Assembly (NCBI RefSeq): GCF_016653635.2
Contig: NZ_CP067420.1
Location: 1,121,501-1,185,500, forward strand
Reading direction: 5' to 3'
Source: Skermanella sp. TT6
GTDB lineage: Bacteria > Pseudomonadota > Alphaproteobacteria > Azospirillales > Azospirillaceae
Length of the DNA: 64,000 nt
Positions 28,147-37,290 of this stretch are shown piece by piece; position 1 is the first letter of the stretch; every line of letters begins with the position of its first letter. Under the pieces are notes generated by a model. It was not told where the DNA came from. It saw only the letters and a program-made list of their open reading frames with translations, and searched no databases. Made by a program: the position numbers and the translations under genes.

Positions 28147-28683
28147 ATGACCGAAACCGAACGAACCAGCCAGGAGATCCGCGAGACGGCTGCGGCCCTG
28201 GGCAACGTGATGTTGCTCAAGGTGCTGCTGGCTGCCGGTACGCTTGGCTACGTTCTCGTCTTTCTGCTGGTCCCGGCGGCGCTGATCGCCGGCCATCCCG
28301 GAACGGCTGCCGTGAGCGCGGCGGTTGGCGTGGCCCTGATCCTCATCCTGACACGGATCCGCCGCCCGGGCCCGCCCCTCTGGCTGGGCCTCGGTCTGAT
28401 CACGCTGGCCGGGCTTTGCGACTTGGTGTTCGTAGGCGCGGCGGCGCTCGCCGCCATCTGCTGGGCCGGATGGGCCCTGGGCGGAATCATGACTGAGGGC
28501 ACGGAGCTGGCGCTGCTCGGAGCACCGGCGGCGGCGCTCGGGACGGTGGCGCTCCGCATAGTCCTGAAGCAGGTCGCCCGCAGCTTCGGCCTGCCGTTCC
28601 CCCGCTTCGGCTGCCCGCGCCTGGAGCTGATCGCGCATTTCTGGGCTGTTCTGTTTCCGGGTGGCCCGAGGGGATGGCGGTGA
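28147..28683 (+). CDS. Integral membrane protein, function unknown
   Basis: The 178-residue product has a charged N-terminus (MTETERTSQEIRETAAALG) and about four strongly hydrophobic helices between residues 20 and 140, then a basic C-terminal segment (RIVLKQVARSFGLPFPRFG). The ATG at 28147 is preceded by GGGAGGAGCGGCC; the longer frame from 28054 has no such site. No family motif is recognised. It could form a small unit with the secreted peptide gene upstream. Confidence 0.65.
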   Translation: MTETERTSQEIRETAAALGNVMLLKVLLAAGTLGYVLVFLLVPAALIAGHPGTAAVSAAVGVALILILTRIRRPGPPLWLGLGLITLAGLCDLVFVGAAALAAICWAGWALGGIMTEGTELALLGAPAAALGTVALRIVLKQVARSFGLPFPRFGCPRLELIAHFWAVLFPGGPRGWR

Positions 28684-28901
28684 AGCGGCTTGCGGCGCGC
28701 CTCCTTCGGGTGGTGAGGTGACGTTATCAAAGGGCATTGTCACGGCAATAGGGCCAGCACGCAGAGATCCTGGGTCTCAGGTGACGGCCACGCCGTAGCG
28801 GCCGCAGCGTTCCAATCGGCTTCGGACTTCAACCGCATACCATGGCCGCTCGCTTGAGCTGAGCCCTCTTGCAGAAACTCCCGCACTCTATCACCGCAGG
28901 G

Positions 28902-30680
28902 TCAAGGCGGCCAGATCAGCAGGATCGCGGGAACTCCGACGGCGATGACGATGATCTCCAGGGGAAGGCCCATCCGCCAGTAGTCGCCGAACCGGTATCC
29001 GCCAGGGCCCAGGATCAGGGTATTGTTCTGGTGTCCGATCGGCGTCAGGAACGCGCAGGATGCCCCGATGGCCACGGCCATCAGGAAGGAATCCGGATTG
29101 GCATCCATCTGGCGGGCCGCCACGATGGCTATCGGCGCCATCACGGCCGCGGTCGCCGCGTTGTTCATGAGGTCGGACAGGGTCATCGTCACGACCAGGA
29201 TCAGGATCAGCGCCACCACCGCGGACCCGCCGGCCAGATATCCGACGATCGTCTGCGCCAGCAACGCCGCGGCACCCGTCGTTTCCATCGCCATTGCCAG
29301 AGGGATGAGGGCACCGAGAAGGACGATGACCGACCAGTCGATGGCCTCGTAAAGGTTCCTGAGCCTGACCAGGCCCGCCAGGACGAACAGCACGGCGGCC
29401 GCGACGAAGGCGATCTCCGCAGGGACTCCGGCGACCGTGATGGTGGCTATGGCGGCGCCCATGATGGAAACGGCCAGGATGGTCTGGCCGCGTCTCGGAA
29501 ACTTCAACGCCCGCTGGACGAGGGGAACGCAGTTGGTGTCGGCGATGAAGTCGCCAAGGCGGCCGGCAGGACCCTGCAGCATCAGGACATCGCCTGCGGA
29601 GAATTTCTGGTCCCGCAGGCGGCTCCATGTCTGGCGGCCCTGGCGCGACAGGCCCAGCAGGTTGATGCCGAACCGGGAGCGCAGGCGGATGCCCGCCGCG
29701 GTGCGGCCCGCCAGCAGGCTGCCCGGACGAACGGCGACTTCCATCAACTCCATCTCGTCGGACTGCAGGTCTTCCTGGCTGATACGGCGGTCGTCCACGA
29801 GCTCCAGCCCGTAGGCGGTCACGATGTCGGTCAGGGCGGCGGGCTCGGCCTCGACCACCAGGATGTCTCCAGGCCGGATACGGCGCCAAGCCCGGGGCGC
29901 CAGGATATGCTCGTCATTGCGCACCAGTCCGACGATCTGACCACCCACCTCGATCAGCTCGGGCTCGAACTGGGCCAGCGATCGACCGGTGAGCTTCCCG
30001 TCGGGCACCAGGATTTCCGTGAGGTACTTGCCCACGTCGAAAAGCTGTCCGCCGGTCCGGCTTTGTCGCGCGGAGACGGGAAGAAGTCGCCACCCGACCA
30101 GGGACAGGAAAGCAATGCCGGCCAGAGCCACGGCCGCCCCGACCGGCGTGAAGTCGAACAAGCCGAACGGGCTGCCGCCGGCCTGGTGGCGAAACCCGGC
30201 GATGATGATGTTGGGCGGCGTTCCGATCAGCGTCGTCATGCCGCCCAGTATCGACCCGAAGGAGACCGGCATCAGCAGGTATCCGACGGGGATCTCGTTC
30301 TTCTGGGCCGCCTGGATCACCACCGGCATCATCAGGGCCAGGGCACCCACGTTGTTCATGAAGGCCGAGAGGAACGCAGTCAGTCCTGACATGGCCAGGA
30401 TCAGCATCGGCGCTCCCGCCCTGACCGGCAGGACATGGCGCGCCAGGATGTCGATCGCGCCCGAATTGGACAGGCCCTTGCTCAGTACCAGAACGGCCGC
30501 GACGGTGACGACCGCAGGATGCCCGAAGCCGGAGAACGCCTCGCCGACGGGGACTACAAAGGCGGCCACTCCCGCCATCAGGGCGACCATCGCCACGAGG
30601 TCGTGCCGCCAGCGTCCCCAAATGAACAGCGCCATCGTCCCGAACAGGATGGCAAGCGTCAGCGTCTGGTCAAATGTCAT
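28902..30680 (-). CDS. SLC13-family anion permease with two RCK_C (TrkA-C) domains
   Basis: This inner-membrane transporter belongs to the CitT/ArsB-like SLC13 group that moves sulfate, citrate or similar anions. The 592 residues show two halves of helices with the paired motifs FMNNVGALALMMPV and LMNNAATAAVMAPI and the loops GTPPNIIIAGF and TPIGHQNNTLILGPGG. Between the halves lie two cytoplasmic RCK_C domains (about 200-370; GKLTGRSLAQFEPELIEVGG, GSLLAGRTAAGIRLRSRFGI). Such domains often bind nucleotides or ligands that gate the channel. The start is the ATG at 30680 or the codon at 30707; neither has a strong ribosome site. It stands alone. Confidence 0.88.
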   Translation of the reverse strand: MTFDQTLTLAILFGTMALFIWGRWRHDLVAMVALMAGVAAFVVPVGEAFSGFGHPAVVTVAAVLVLSKGLSNSGAIDILARHVLPVRAGAPMLILAMSGLTAFLSAFMNNVGALALMMPVVIQAAQKNEIPVGYLLMPVSFGSILGGMTTLIGTPPNIIIAGFRHQAGGSPFGLFDFTPVGAAVALAGIAFLSLVGWRLLPVSARQSRTGGQLFDVGKYLTEILVPDGKLTGRSLAQFEPELIEVGGQIVGLVRNDEHILAPRAWRRIRPGDILVVEAEPAALTDIVTAYGLELVDDRRISQEDLQSDEMELMEVAVRPGSLLAGRTAAGIRLRSRFGINLLGLSRQGRQTWSRLRDQKFSAGDVLMLQGPAGRLGDFIADTNCVPLVQRALKFPRRGQTILAVSIMGAAIATITVAGVPAEIAFVAAAVLFVLAGLVRLRNLYEAIDWSVIVLLGALIPLAMAMETTGAAALLAQTIVGYLAGGSAVVALILILVVTMTLSDLMNNAATAAVMAPIAIVAARQMDANPDSFLMAVAIGASCAFLTPIGHQNNTLILGPGGYRFGDYWRMGLPLEIIVIAVGVPAILLIWPP

Positions 30681-30707
30681 CAACAGGCATCGCTTGAAGG
30701 CTGCCAC

Positions 30708-31067
30708 AGGCGCAAAGCCGGCCTGCCTCGCGATTAGATATCCCTGTGGGTCTCCGGTACAACGGCATTACCGTTTCCGCCCTCTTCCAGGTGGGTTCCG
30801 CGGACCCCGACCGTCGCCGGCGCACAGGCATGCCGTCGTTTCGGTACGGGCAGAGGCTGCCCGGTTCCGCGCGGGCCAAACGTCCCCGATCGAAACTCCA
30901 GCACATCGGAAGATGTCTTCATCGAACCGACAACGGTTTTCGCCATGCGGAATAGAGTCGTGGATGAGGTTGTGACGCTTTGTATATTGCATTTAGTATA
31001 CCAGCAAGGGCAACAATCCCTCGGCAGAACAGGCCCCTGCGCACAAAAATAATCTTTGGGAGGAAAA
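30708..31067. promoter_or_regulatory. Divergent intergenic region with an inverted repeat
   Basis: About 360 bases separate the SLC13 gene and the Nramp-like gene. GTATA and TATAC (30982-31001) form an inverted repeat around TTGCATTTAG in an AT-rich stretch about 70 bases before the Nramp-like gene, a position where an operator or promoter is expected. No gene is supported here. Confidence 0.4.
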
Positions 31068-32477
31068 ATGACCGTCAGAGCGCTTCCAGGAGATCCGGAC
31101 AAGGGTCTGAGGCCAGCCACGACTGCGGCCAAGGATAACCCGACGGACGGTTTTCAGACCGTTACCCTGAATGCTCCGGGAACGGGCTTCCGGGACACAT
31201 GGCGGGCCATGGGGCCGGGCATCGCGGCGGCGATGACGGGCATCGGGGCCAGCCATATCATGCACGCGCCGACCGCCGGCGCCCGGTTCGGCTATGATCT
31301 GCTCTGGGTGATCCTGGCCGCCTATATCATCAAATACTGCGCCTTCGAGTTCGCCCACCGCTACACGATGGTGAAGGGCGAAACCATCATCAACGCCTAC
31401 CACCGGGTGGGCAATTGGCCGCTCTGGTTCATGATCTTCCAGGGTTTCGCCAATACCGTCGGCATCGCTGGGCGTGCCCTCGGCTGTGCCGCCCTGATGT
31501 GGGCGGCCTTCCCCTTCATGTCGCTCGAATTGTGGGCAGTCGCCATCCTGGTCGGAACCGTCGCCATCCTGTGGCTCGGCAGCTACAAGTCGGTCGAGGG
31601 CATCTGCAAGGTCCTGATCATCGTCTTCGCCGTATCCTGCTTCGTGGCGTTCGCGTTGCAGGCGACGCCTCCGGCCGAGTATCTGTCGCGCCTGCTGCCG
31701 ACCCTGCCGCCGATCGGCGCCATGCTGCTGTTCGGTGCCATGTTCGGCTATTTCCCCACGACGCTCGAAGTCGCGCCCATGCAGTCGAACTGGGCCGTGG
31801 ACAAGAAAGCGGGCATGGTCAAGGTCAACGAGATGCGGGCCCAGGGGCACACGGTGCATATGGACCCGAACTACATGAAGAACAGCCTGATCCTGTTCAA
31901 GCGCGACATGAACATCAGCTACATCATCTCCATGCTGTCGGGCATGGTCTTCCTGATCGTCGGCGCGGCCGTGCTGAACCCGCTGGGGCTGGTTCCCAGG
32001 GGCAGCGAGATGGGCGTGACGATCGCCCGCATCTATACCGATACCTTCGGCCCGTGGATCTTCCCGGTCATCATCGCCGGCGGCGTGGCCGCCCTGTTCT
32101 CCACCGTCTTCACCTACTTCGATGGTCAGGCCCGCATCTTCGAGGAATGCGCCGTCCGACTGAAGCGGGACTGGGACAACCCCCGCATGCGCAAGCTGCT
32201 GTACCGCAGCATGCAGGTCATCTGGCTGGTGGCCGGCATCGCCGTCGTCTTCGGCCTGCCCGAACCCATCTTCGTCGTCCAGGTCGCCTCGGTGATGGCC
32301 CTGCTCTTCTCGCCGATCCTGTTCTGGCTGACCATCAAGGCGATCAAGGACAACTTCACCTCGGATTTCGAGCGCGAACACCTTCCGAGCAAGTTCCAAT
32401 TCGCCTGGGCATGGGCCGGCACGATCAGCTTGGTGCTGCTGACGCTTTACGTCCTCTACTTCCAGTTCCTGGCCTGA
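31068..32477 (+). CDS. Divergent Nramp-family transporter
   Basis: The 469-residue protein has about 11 membrane helices and the Nramp fold layout, beginning with GPGIAAAMTGIGASHIMHAP followed by TAGARFGYDLLW. In classical manganese/iron transporters helix 1 carries DPGN and helix 6 carries MPH; here the equivalent places read GIGASHI and GYFPTTLEVAP, so the known metal ligands are missing. It may use another cation such as magnesium, or another solute. The ATG follows GGGAGGAAAA. A CBS-BON gene follows after 134 bases on the same strand and could report the energy or ion state to it. Confidence 0.85.
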   Translation: MTVRALPGDPDKGLRPATTAAKDNPTDGFQTVTLNAPGTGFRDTWRAMGPGIAAAMTGIGASHIMHAPTAGARFGYDLLWVILAAYIIKYCAFEFAHRYTMVKGETIINAYHRVGNWPLWFMIFQGFANTVGIAGRALGCAALMWAAFPFMSLELWAVAILVGTVAILWLGSYKSVEGICKVLIIVFAVSCFVAFALQATPPAEYLSRLLPTLPPIGAMLLFGAMFGYFPTTLEVAPMQSNWAVDKKAGMVKVNEMRAQGHTVHMDPNYMKNSLILFKRDMNISYIISMLSGMVFLIVGAAVLNPLGLVPRGSEMGVTIARIYTDTFGPWIFPVIIAGGVAALFSTVFTYFDGQARIFEECAVRLKRDWDNPRMRKLLYRSMQVIWLVAGIAVVFGLPEPIFVVQVASVMALLFSPILFWLTIKAIKDNFTSDFEREHLPSKFQFAWAWAGTISLVLLTLYVLYFQFLA

Positions 32478-32611
32478 CGATCGGGCCGTCGCGTGAAGCA
32501 GCATGACGCCATGGGATCCCGGTGCCATGGCGTCATCCCTCCGGAGGCGGGGAAATGACACAGACCATACCTGCTTGGATGAGGGACATACGAAACGACA
32601 GGGAGGCAAGA

Positions 32612-33343
32612 ATGCGTGCAAAAGACATCATGACGACCCACCCCAAGACGGTCGCCCCCGATAGCCTGGTTCACGAAATCACGGAATGCCTACTGAAGAA
32701 GCACATCAGTGCGGTGCCGGTGATCGACGGGAATGGGCGCGTCCTGGGGATCGTCAGCGAGGGCGACATCATCCACCGGGTCGCGGCGACCAGCGACGGG
32801 CACCGCGCCTGGTGGTCCCGGCTGTTCGACGGCTCGGGAAAAGACGCGGCCGAGTTCATCAAGACGCACGCCATCCACGCCAGGGACATCATGACCCGCG
32901 AGGTCATCACCGTCACGGAGGACACGCCGGCCGAGGAGATTGTCCGCATCCTGGAGAAGCGGCGGATCAAGCGCGTGCCGGTGCTGCGCGGCGAACGGCT
33001 GGTCGGCATCGTCTCGCGCGCCGACCTGCTCCGCGTGGTCCTGGCCTCCTCACCCGACATGGGCGTCCCCATCAGCGCCAACGACCGCGAGCTTCGCGAG
33101 AAGGTCATGGCCAACCTCGAAGGGCAGGATTGGGCGCGCGTGTCGCAGCTCAACATCGTCGTGACCGACGGGGTGGCGCAGATCTGGGGGTTCGTGGGTT
33201 CGGACACCGAGCGCAACGCCCTGAGGGTTGCCGCCGAGACGGTGCCGGGCATCCGCGAAGTCGAGGATCACCTGAACTTTTCTCCGATACCCTGGGCGGG
33301 GAGCCGCGGGCGCGGCTTCGGCGGGGCCGGCGGCATCGTGTAG
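32612..33343 (+). CDS. CBS-domain pair with C-terminal BON domain
   Basis: The product has two CBS domains (about 1-60 and 70-145; MRAKDIMTTHPKTVAPDSLV, ARDIMTREVITVTEDTPAEE) that usually bind adenosine nucleotides, and a BON domain (about 155-225; SQLNIVVTDGVAQIWGFVGS). The ATG at 32612 follows GGGAGGCAAGA and begins directly with the first CBS motif. An ATG at 32555 also has a good ribosome site (GGAGGCGGGGAA) and would add 19 residues, so two starts are possible. No membrane segment is present. Its neighbour, the Nramp-like transporter, is a candidate partner. Confidence 0.88.
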   Translation: MRAKDIMTTHPKTVAPDSLVHEITECLLKKHISAVPVIDGNGRVLGIVSEGDIIHRVAATSDGHRAWWSRLFDGSGKDAAEFIKTHAIHARDIMTREVITVTEDTPAEEIVRILEKRRIKRVPVLRGERLVGIVSRADLLRVVLASSPDMGVPISANDRELREKVMANLEGQDWARVSQLNIVVTDGVAQIWGFVGSDTERNALRVAAETVPGIREVEDHLNFSPIPWAGSRGRGFGGAGGIV

Positions 33344-33547
33344 CGCGGCTGCACTGAAGGTCGGACCTGACCGGGCGCGATCGAGCGCGGGCGGGAGGAG
33401 TAAGGAACAGGCAGGGGGAGGCCGTTCCCATGGAGCGGCTTCCCTCCATCCGTTCGCAGACCAGGCATCCGCCGCCGTGCTCGATCGATCCCGCCCCGCC
33501 GTCCGGCAGGCGGGATCGCATTCCCGCGTCACGCCTCGCGCGGGAAC

Positions 33548-33715
33548 TCACATCTGGTCATGGTCGTGCATGGTGTCGGGATTGGTTTTTCCTGTCGGAA
33601 CGCTCGGATCGGTCTCGGCTTCCAAGGTCCGCGTGCTGCCGAAATAGAGGGCTCCGCTGAAAGCCAGGAAAGATCCGATTACGAGCACCAGATAAGCGAT
33701 ATTGCCACCAGTCAT
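33548..33715 (-). CDS. Small single-pass membrane protein
   Basis: The 55-residue product has one hydrophobic helix (IAYLVLVIGSFLAFSGALYF) followed by a polar tail ending in DTMHDHDQM, with His/Asp residues that could bind a metal. The ATG at 33715 follows GGGAGAATTCA; the longer frame to 33763 lacks a ribosome site. The tail would face the periplasm or cytoplasm depending on orientation. The protein resembles the many small membrane proteins that accompany transporters, but no partner is evident. Confidence 0.6.
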   Translation of the reverse strand: MTGGNIAYLVLVIGSFLAFSGALYFGSTRTLEAETDPSVPTGKTNPDTMHDHDQM

Positions 33716-33853
33716 TGAATTCTCCCGCAAATGGTTCGGCCGTTTCAGATAGCCTTGTATCAACCATGTGCCAGGGGATTCGATCCTTGATGATGCCGAT
33801 CTGATCGATCATCCGCCTTGTGCCGAAGAGCGGCGGCAAGCCTCCCGCCGTCG

Positions 33854-34447
33854 CTATCGGGTTCTCAGGAGTCCGCCGGCAAGCTGGATGAAGGCTTCGA
33901 CGGCCTTTTCCTGGACGCTGTGCGGGTCTTTGGCCGCTGCGATCCAGAGCGCGGCATTGAGCGCCGCCCCGTTGATGAGCCGGGCGGCAGCCTCGGGGTC
34001 CACCGGCTTGACGATGCCCTGGGCGATCAGTGATCGGAGGGTGCGCGTCGTCGTTTGGAGGCAGCGGTTCTGGGTGGGCCAACCGGCAGGGTCGCCCAGG
34101 ACGGCCGGTCCGTCCAGAAGCACGATGCGCTGGACTTCGGGCTCCAGCGCCATCTGGATATAGGCGACGCCTTCCGCCAGGAGCCCGTCCCAGTCGTTTC
34201 CGGCTCGGCTTCCGACGGCGCGCGCGCGCTCCGCCATTTCCGCGTCGATCTGGTCGACCACCGCCTGGAGCAGACCCTTCTTGTCGCCGAAGTTATGGTA
34301 GAGCGCGCCGCGCGTCAGCCCCGCCTCGGCGGTGAGGTCGTCCATCGACGCCGCCGAATAGCCTTTGGCCGCGAAGGCCTGCCGGGCCGCCCTGATGAGC
34401 TTGGCCCGGGTTTCCTCCATCATCTCGGCGCGCCGTCCCGTTGCCAC
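33854..34447 (-). CDS. TetR-family transcriptional repressor
   Basis: The 197-residue protein has the TetR N-terminal helix-turn-helix (about 10-60; LIRAARQAFAAKGYSAASMD, AGLTRGALYHNFGDKKGLL) and a C-terminal domain like that of TetR_C_33-type regulators (VQRIVLLDGPAVLG). The start is a GTG preceded by GGAGGTAAGG. It is divergent from the RidA gene, and two palindromes in the gap are probable binding sites for it, so it is likely to repress both itself and ridA. Confidence 0.92.
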   Translation of the reverse strand: MATGRRAEMMEETRAKLIRAARQAFAAKGYSAASMDDLTAEAGLTRGALYHNFGDKKGLLQAVVDQIDAEMAERARAVGSRAGNDWDGLLAEGVAYIQMALEPEVQRIVLLDGPAVLGDPAGWPTQNRCLQTTTRTLRSLIAQGIVKPVDPEAAARLINGAALNAALWIAAAKDPHSVQEKAVEAFIQLAGGLLRTR

Positions 34448-34486
34448 CCTTACCTCCGACCGATCGAAATGCGGGCCGCATGCTAG

Positions 34487-34510
34487 TTGACATACGGGGC
34501 GGATGTATGC
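34487..34510. promoter_or_regulatory. Probable TetR operator 1 (imperfect)
   Basis: GACATACG and CGGATGTATG form an imperfect inverted copy of the perfect palindrome 7 bases further on. It lies 40 bases upstream of the tetR start codon. Confidence 0.6.
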
Positions 34511-34516
34511 TCTCTT

Positions 34517-34539
34517 TTCACATACGCAGCGTATGTGAA
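34517..34539. promoter_or_regulatory. Probable TetR operator 2 (perfect palindrome)
   Basis: TTCACATACGC and GCGTATGTGAA flank a single central A, a perfect 23-bp palindrome. Its length and its place between tetR and the divergent ridA gene are typical for a TetR operator. Confidence 0.75.
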
Positions 34540-34670
34540 TGCGATGCGCCGTTCATGAAGTCCGGGGAAACCTGCGGACCCGCAAGCCCCGGGCACGTGC
34601 CTTGCCCCTGGTGGGCAACACCGTCGCGCCGGCCGGCCCGGCATGTCCCCTTCGAAAGAGGAACGAAACG

Positions 34671-35069
34671 ATGACCAGTCGCGAAGCGATCTTCCCGCCC
34701 GGACGGCACGCGCTTTACGAGAAGCACCGCTACTCCGCGGCGATCCGCTCGGGCGACCTCCTGTTCGTCTCGGGCCAGGTCGGCAGCAGGGCGGACGGAT
34801 CGCCCGAGCCCGATTTCGAACGTCAGGTGCGGCTGGCCTTCGACAACCTCGCGGCCGTCCTGAAGGCGGCTGGCTGCACGTTCCGGGACGTCGTGGACGT
34901 GACCACCTTCCACACCGACCCGCAGGCGCAGATCGAGACCGTCATGGCCGTGCGGCAGGAGGTGATCGGCGACCCGCCCTATCCGAACTGGACCGCGGTC
35001 GGCGTGAACTGGCTGGCGGGCTTCGACTTCGAGATCAAGGTCATCGCGCGCCTGCCCGCGGCCGCCTGA
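34671..35069 (+). CDS. RidA/YjgF-family protein
   Basis: RidA-family proteins deaminate reactive enamine/imine intermediates or act in related small-molecule chemistry. The 132-residue product has the family fold with RSGDLLFVSGQVG, a central FDNLAAVLKAAGCTFRDVVD and PPYPNWTAVGVNWLAG. The conserved arginine of true RidA enzymes (in the R-x-C/A-V motif near the C-terminus) is not obvious: the segment reads WTAVGVNWLA, so it belongs to another Rid subgroup and may lack imine deaminase activity. The ATG follows AGAGGAACGAAACG. TetR control from the divergent gene is likely. Confidence 0.88.
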   Translation: MTSREAIFPPGRHALYEKHRYSAAIRSGDLLFVSGQVGSRADGSPEPDFERQVRLAFDNLAAVLKAAGCTFRDVVDVTTFHTDPQAQIETVMAVRQEVIGDPPYPNWTAVGVNWLAGFDFEIKVIARLPAAA

Positions 35070-35119
35070 CCCAGGGGCGGCGTGGTTCGAAAGGGCCGCC
35101 GCCCGGCCGACCGCGCGGC

Positions 35120-35161
35120 GGGAGGGAGCGTCGACGTCCGCGCTTCGACGGTCTCCCTCCC
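35120..35161. terminator. Hairpin between convergent ridA and SLC13 genes
   Basis: GGGAGGGAG and CTCCCTCCC pair at the ends, with an inner GTCG/CGAC. It lies between the stops of two convergent genes and could act in both directions. Confidence 0.6.
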
Positions 35162-35173
35162 GCTCCCGGGAAT

Positions 35174-36772
35174 TCAGAACTTCAGGCCGAGGGCCAGGCC
35201 GCCCAGGACGTAGCAGAAAGCGGTGATCAGGATGATCCCGATAAGGTTCAGGACGAAGCCGCCCCGCGCCATCTGCCCTATGGTCACCGCGCCGGTCCCG
35301 AAGACGATCGCGTTCGGCGGCGTGCCGACCGGCAGCATGAAGGCGCAGGTCGCGGCCAGGGCGGCAGGGATCAGCAGCGTGAGCGGATCCGCTCCGATGC
35401 CGACCGAAACGCCCCCGAGCACGGGGATGAAAGTCGCGGCGGTCGCGGTGTTGCTGGTGACTTCGGTCAGGAAGAGCACGATCGCGGTGACCGCCGCGAC
35501 CAGCAGGATGATGGGAAGCGCCCCCAGCCCGACCACCTGCTGGCCGAACCAGTTGTCGAGCCCCGAAGCCCCGACGGCGCTCGCAAGGCTGAGTCCGCCG
35601 CCGAACAGGAGAAGCACGCCCCAGGGCAGCCCGTTCTCGGCATCCTTCCAGTTCAGGGCCATCTCCGTCCGGCCCCGGCCGGGAAGGATGAACAGGGCTA
35701 TGCCGGCGGCGATGGCGATCGCGGTGTCGTTGAGGTCGCCGATCGGTCCGAGCCGGTCGCCCAGGCCTGGAATGGCCGCAAGAAGCCCCGGCACGACCCA
35801 CAGGAACGCCGCCGCGCCGAAGACGGCCATGACGACCTTCTCGCCCTGGCTGAGCGGGCCGAGATCGCGGATCTCCTTGTCGATCATCTCGCGACCTCCC
35901 GGAATCTCATCCAGGCTGAACGGATAGAGCACCCGGGTCATCAGGACCCAGCCGATGAGGATGAAGGTGAGGGCCAGCGGCAGGCCGATCATCATCCATT
36001 CCAGGAAACCGATGCTGCGGCCGAGTTCGTCGGCGGCGTAGCCGGCCACGATGGCGTTGGGCGGGCTGCCGAGCAGGGTTCCGAGCCCGCCCATGGTCGC
36101 CGACCACGCGATGGCGAGGATCAGGCAGACGCCGAACCGCTTGATGTTGTCATCCTCGATGACGTCCGTGATGCGGGCGCCCGAGTGCAGCGCCTCGACA
36201 TCCGAGGCGCTCTGCCGCGTCGGGCTGTGTTCCACCACCAGGGTGAGCACCGACAGGCCGATCGGCAGCATCATCAGCGTCGTCGCCGTGTTCGACACCC
36301 ACAAGGACAGGAAGCCCGTCGACAGCATCATTCCCAGCACGATCCGACGGGGCTCGACCCCGACGCGGGCCAGGGTCAGCAGCGCCACGCGGCGGTGCAG
36401 GTTCCATTTTTCCATGGCGATGGCGATCAGGAAGCCGCCGAGGAACAGGAAGACGATGGAACTGGCATAGGGTGCAGTCGCCTCGCTGACGGTCCGCTCG
36501 GTCAGCATCGGGATCAGCACGATCGGCAGCAGCGACGTGGCCGAGAGCGGGATGGCCTCGCTCATCCACCAGATCGCCATGAGCGTGCCGATCGCCGCGA
36601 CCCATCGTGCGTCGGGCGACAGCCCTTCCGAGTTCCCCATGGCGAGCCAGACCGCAAGGGCCGCGATCAGCCCGAAAGCCCGCATGCCCCAGAGGATCAT
36701 CGCTTTCCGCCGGTCCGGGGCGGATTCGGCATACTCGTCGTACTCGCCCTGCTGATACAGTCCGTTTCCCAT
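35174..36772 (-). CDS. SLC13 (DASS) sodium:dicarboxylate-type symporter
   Basis: This 532-residue inner-membrane protein should import C4-dicarboxylates or citrate with sodium. Both signature Ser-Asn-Thr motifs are present (LWVSNTATTLMMLPI and EVTSNTATAATFIPV) together with GSPPNAIVAGYAADE and GTPPNAIVFGTGAV, one set per repeat. The ATG at 36772 is chosen because GGGAGGGCCTCAG precedes it; starts at 36787 and 36817 are possible. The first ~25 residues are acidic and cytoplasmic. It stands alone, in contrast to the RCK-containing SLC13 protein at 28.9 kb. Confidence 0.92.
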   Translation of the reverse strand: MGNGLYQQGEYDEYAESAPDRRKAMILWGMRAFGLIAALAVWLAMGNSEGLSPDARWVAAIGTLMAIWWMSEAIPLSATSLLPIVLIPMLTERTVSEATAPYASSIVFLFLGGFLIAIAMEKWNLHRRVALLTLARVGVEPRRIVLGMMLSTGFLSLWVSNTATTLMMLPIGLSVLTLVVEHSPTRQSASDVEALHSGARITDVIEDDNIKRFGVCLILAIAWSATMGGLGTLLGSPPNAIVAGYAADELGRSIGFLEWMMIGLPLALTFILIGWVLMTRVLYPFSLDEIPGGREMIDKEIRDLGPLSQGEKVVMAVFGAAAFLWVVPGLLAAIPGLGDRLGPIGDLNDTAIAIAAGIALFILPGRGRTEMALNWKDAENGLPWGVLLLFGGGLSLASAVGASGLDNWFGQQVVGLGALPIILLVAAVTAIVLFLTEVTSNTATAATFIPVLGGVSVGIGADPLTLLIPAALAATCAFMLPVGTPPNAIVFGTGAVTIGQMARGGFVLNLIGIILITAFCYVLGGLALGLKF

Positions 36773-37290
36773 CTGAGGCCCTCCCATGTCGGATGCTTCT
36801 TGTTCTCGTTCGACCATGCGCGACCTTCCGCCTACCGATCGGGGCGATCCCCGCGATGCGGTCGGCGCCCGCGACCATCAGGCGGATATCCGCCGATCGC
36901 CGCTCAGGGCGGCCATTCCGCTCGTGGTTTCAGGAACTGAACGGAAGCAGGGTTTTTTTGTTCAGTTCCGGCCGCACCGCTCGGTGGAGAGGCCGAAGCC
37001 CCCGATCCTGCGTCCGCAAGCCTCGCGAGGGCCGAGGTCCCAGTCGTGGGTGTCCGTTCGGCGACGGGCCGGCTCCGCCGGATGGTGTCCGCCGGTCCCG
37101 GAGAGGATCGATGGCTCTTTATACTGAGGGTCTAATTAATCATTGACGGGAGGCAGGCTTGCATCGTGAAATCTGCGGCCAAGGAGAAACAAGCTCCGGA
37201 TCGACGCGGCAGCCGCGCATGTCGGGAGTTTGGCGAAGCGTTAGGTTAGTGAAAGCAAAATAAAATAACAAGCAACCTAGAGGAAACGCC
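36773..37290. other. Intergenic region upstream of the sugar ABC operon
   Basis: Frames in this stretch are shadows. Near 37110-37150 an AT-rich segment (CTTTATACTGAGGGTCTAAT) could hold the promoter of the ABC operon. About 150 bases of leader precede the first gene. I see no operator palindrome strong enough to name. Confidence 0.4.
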
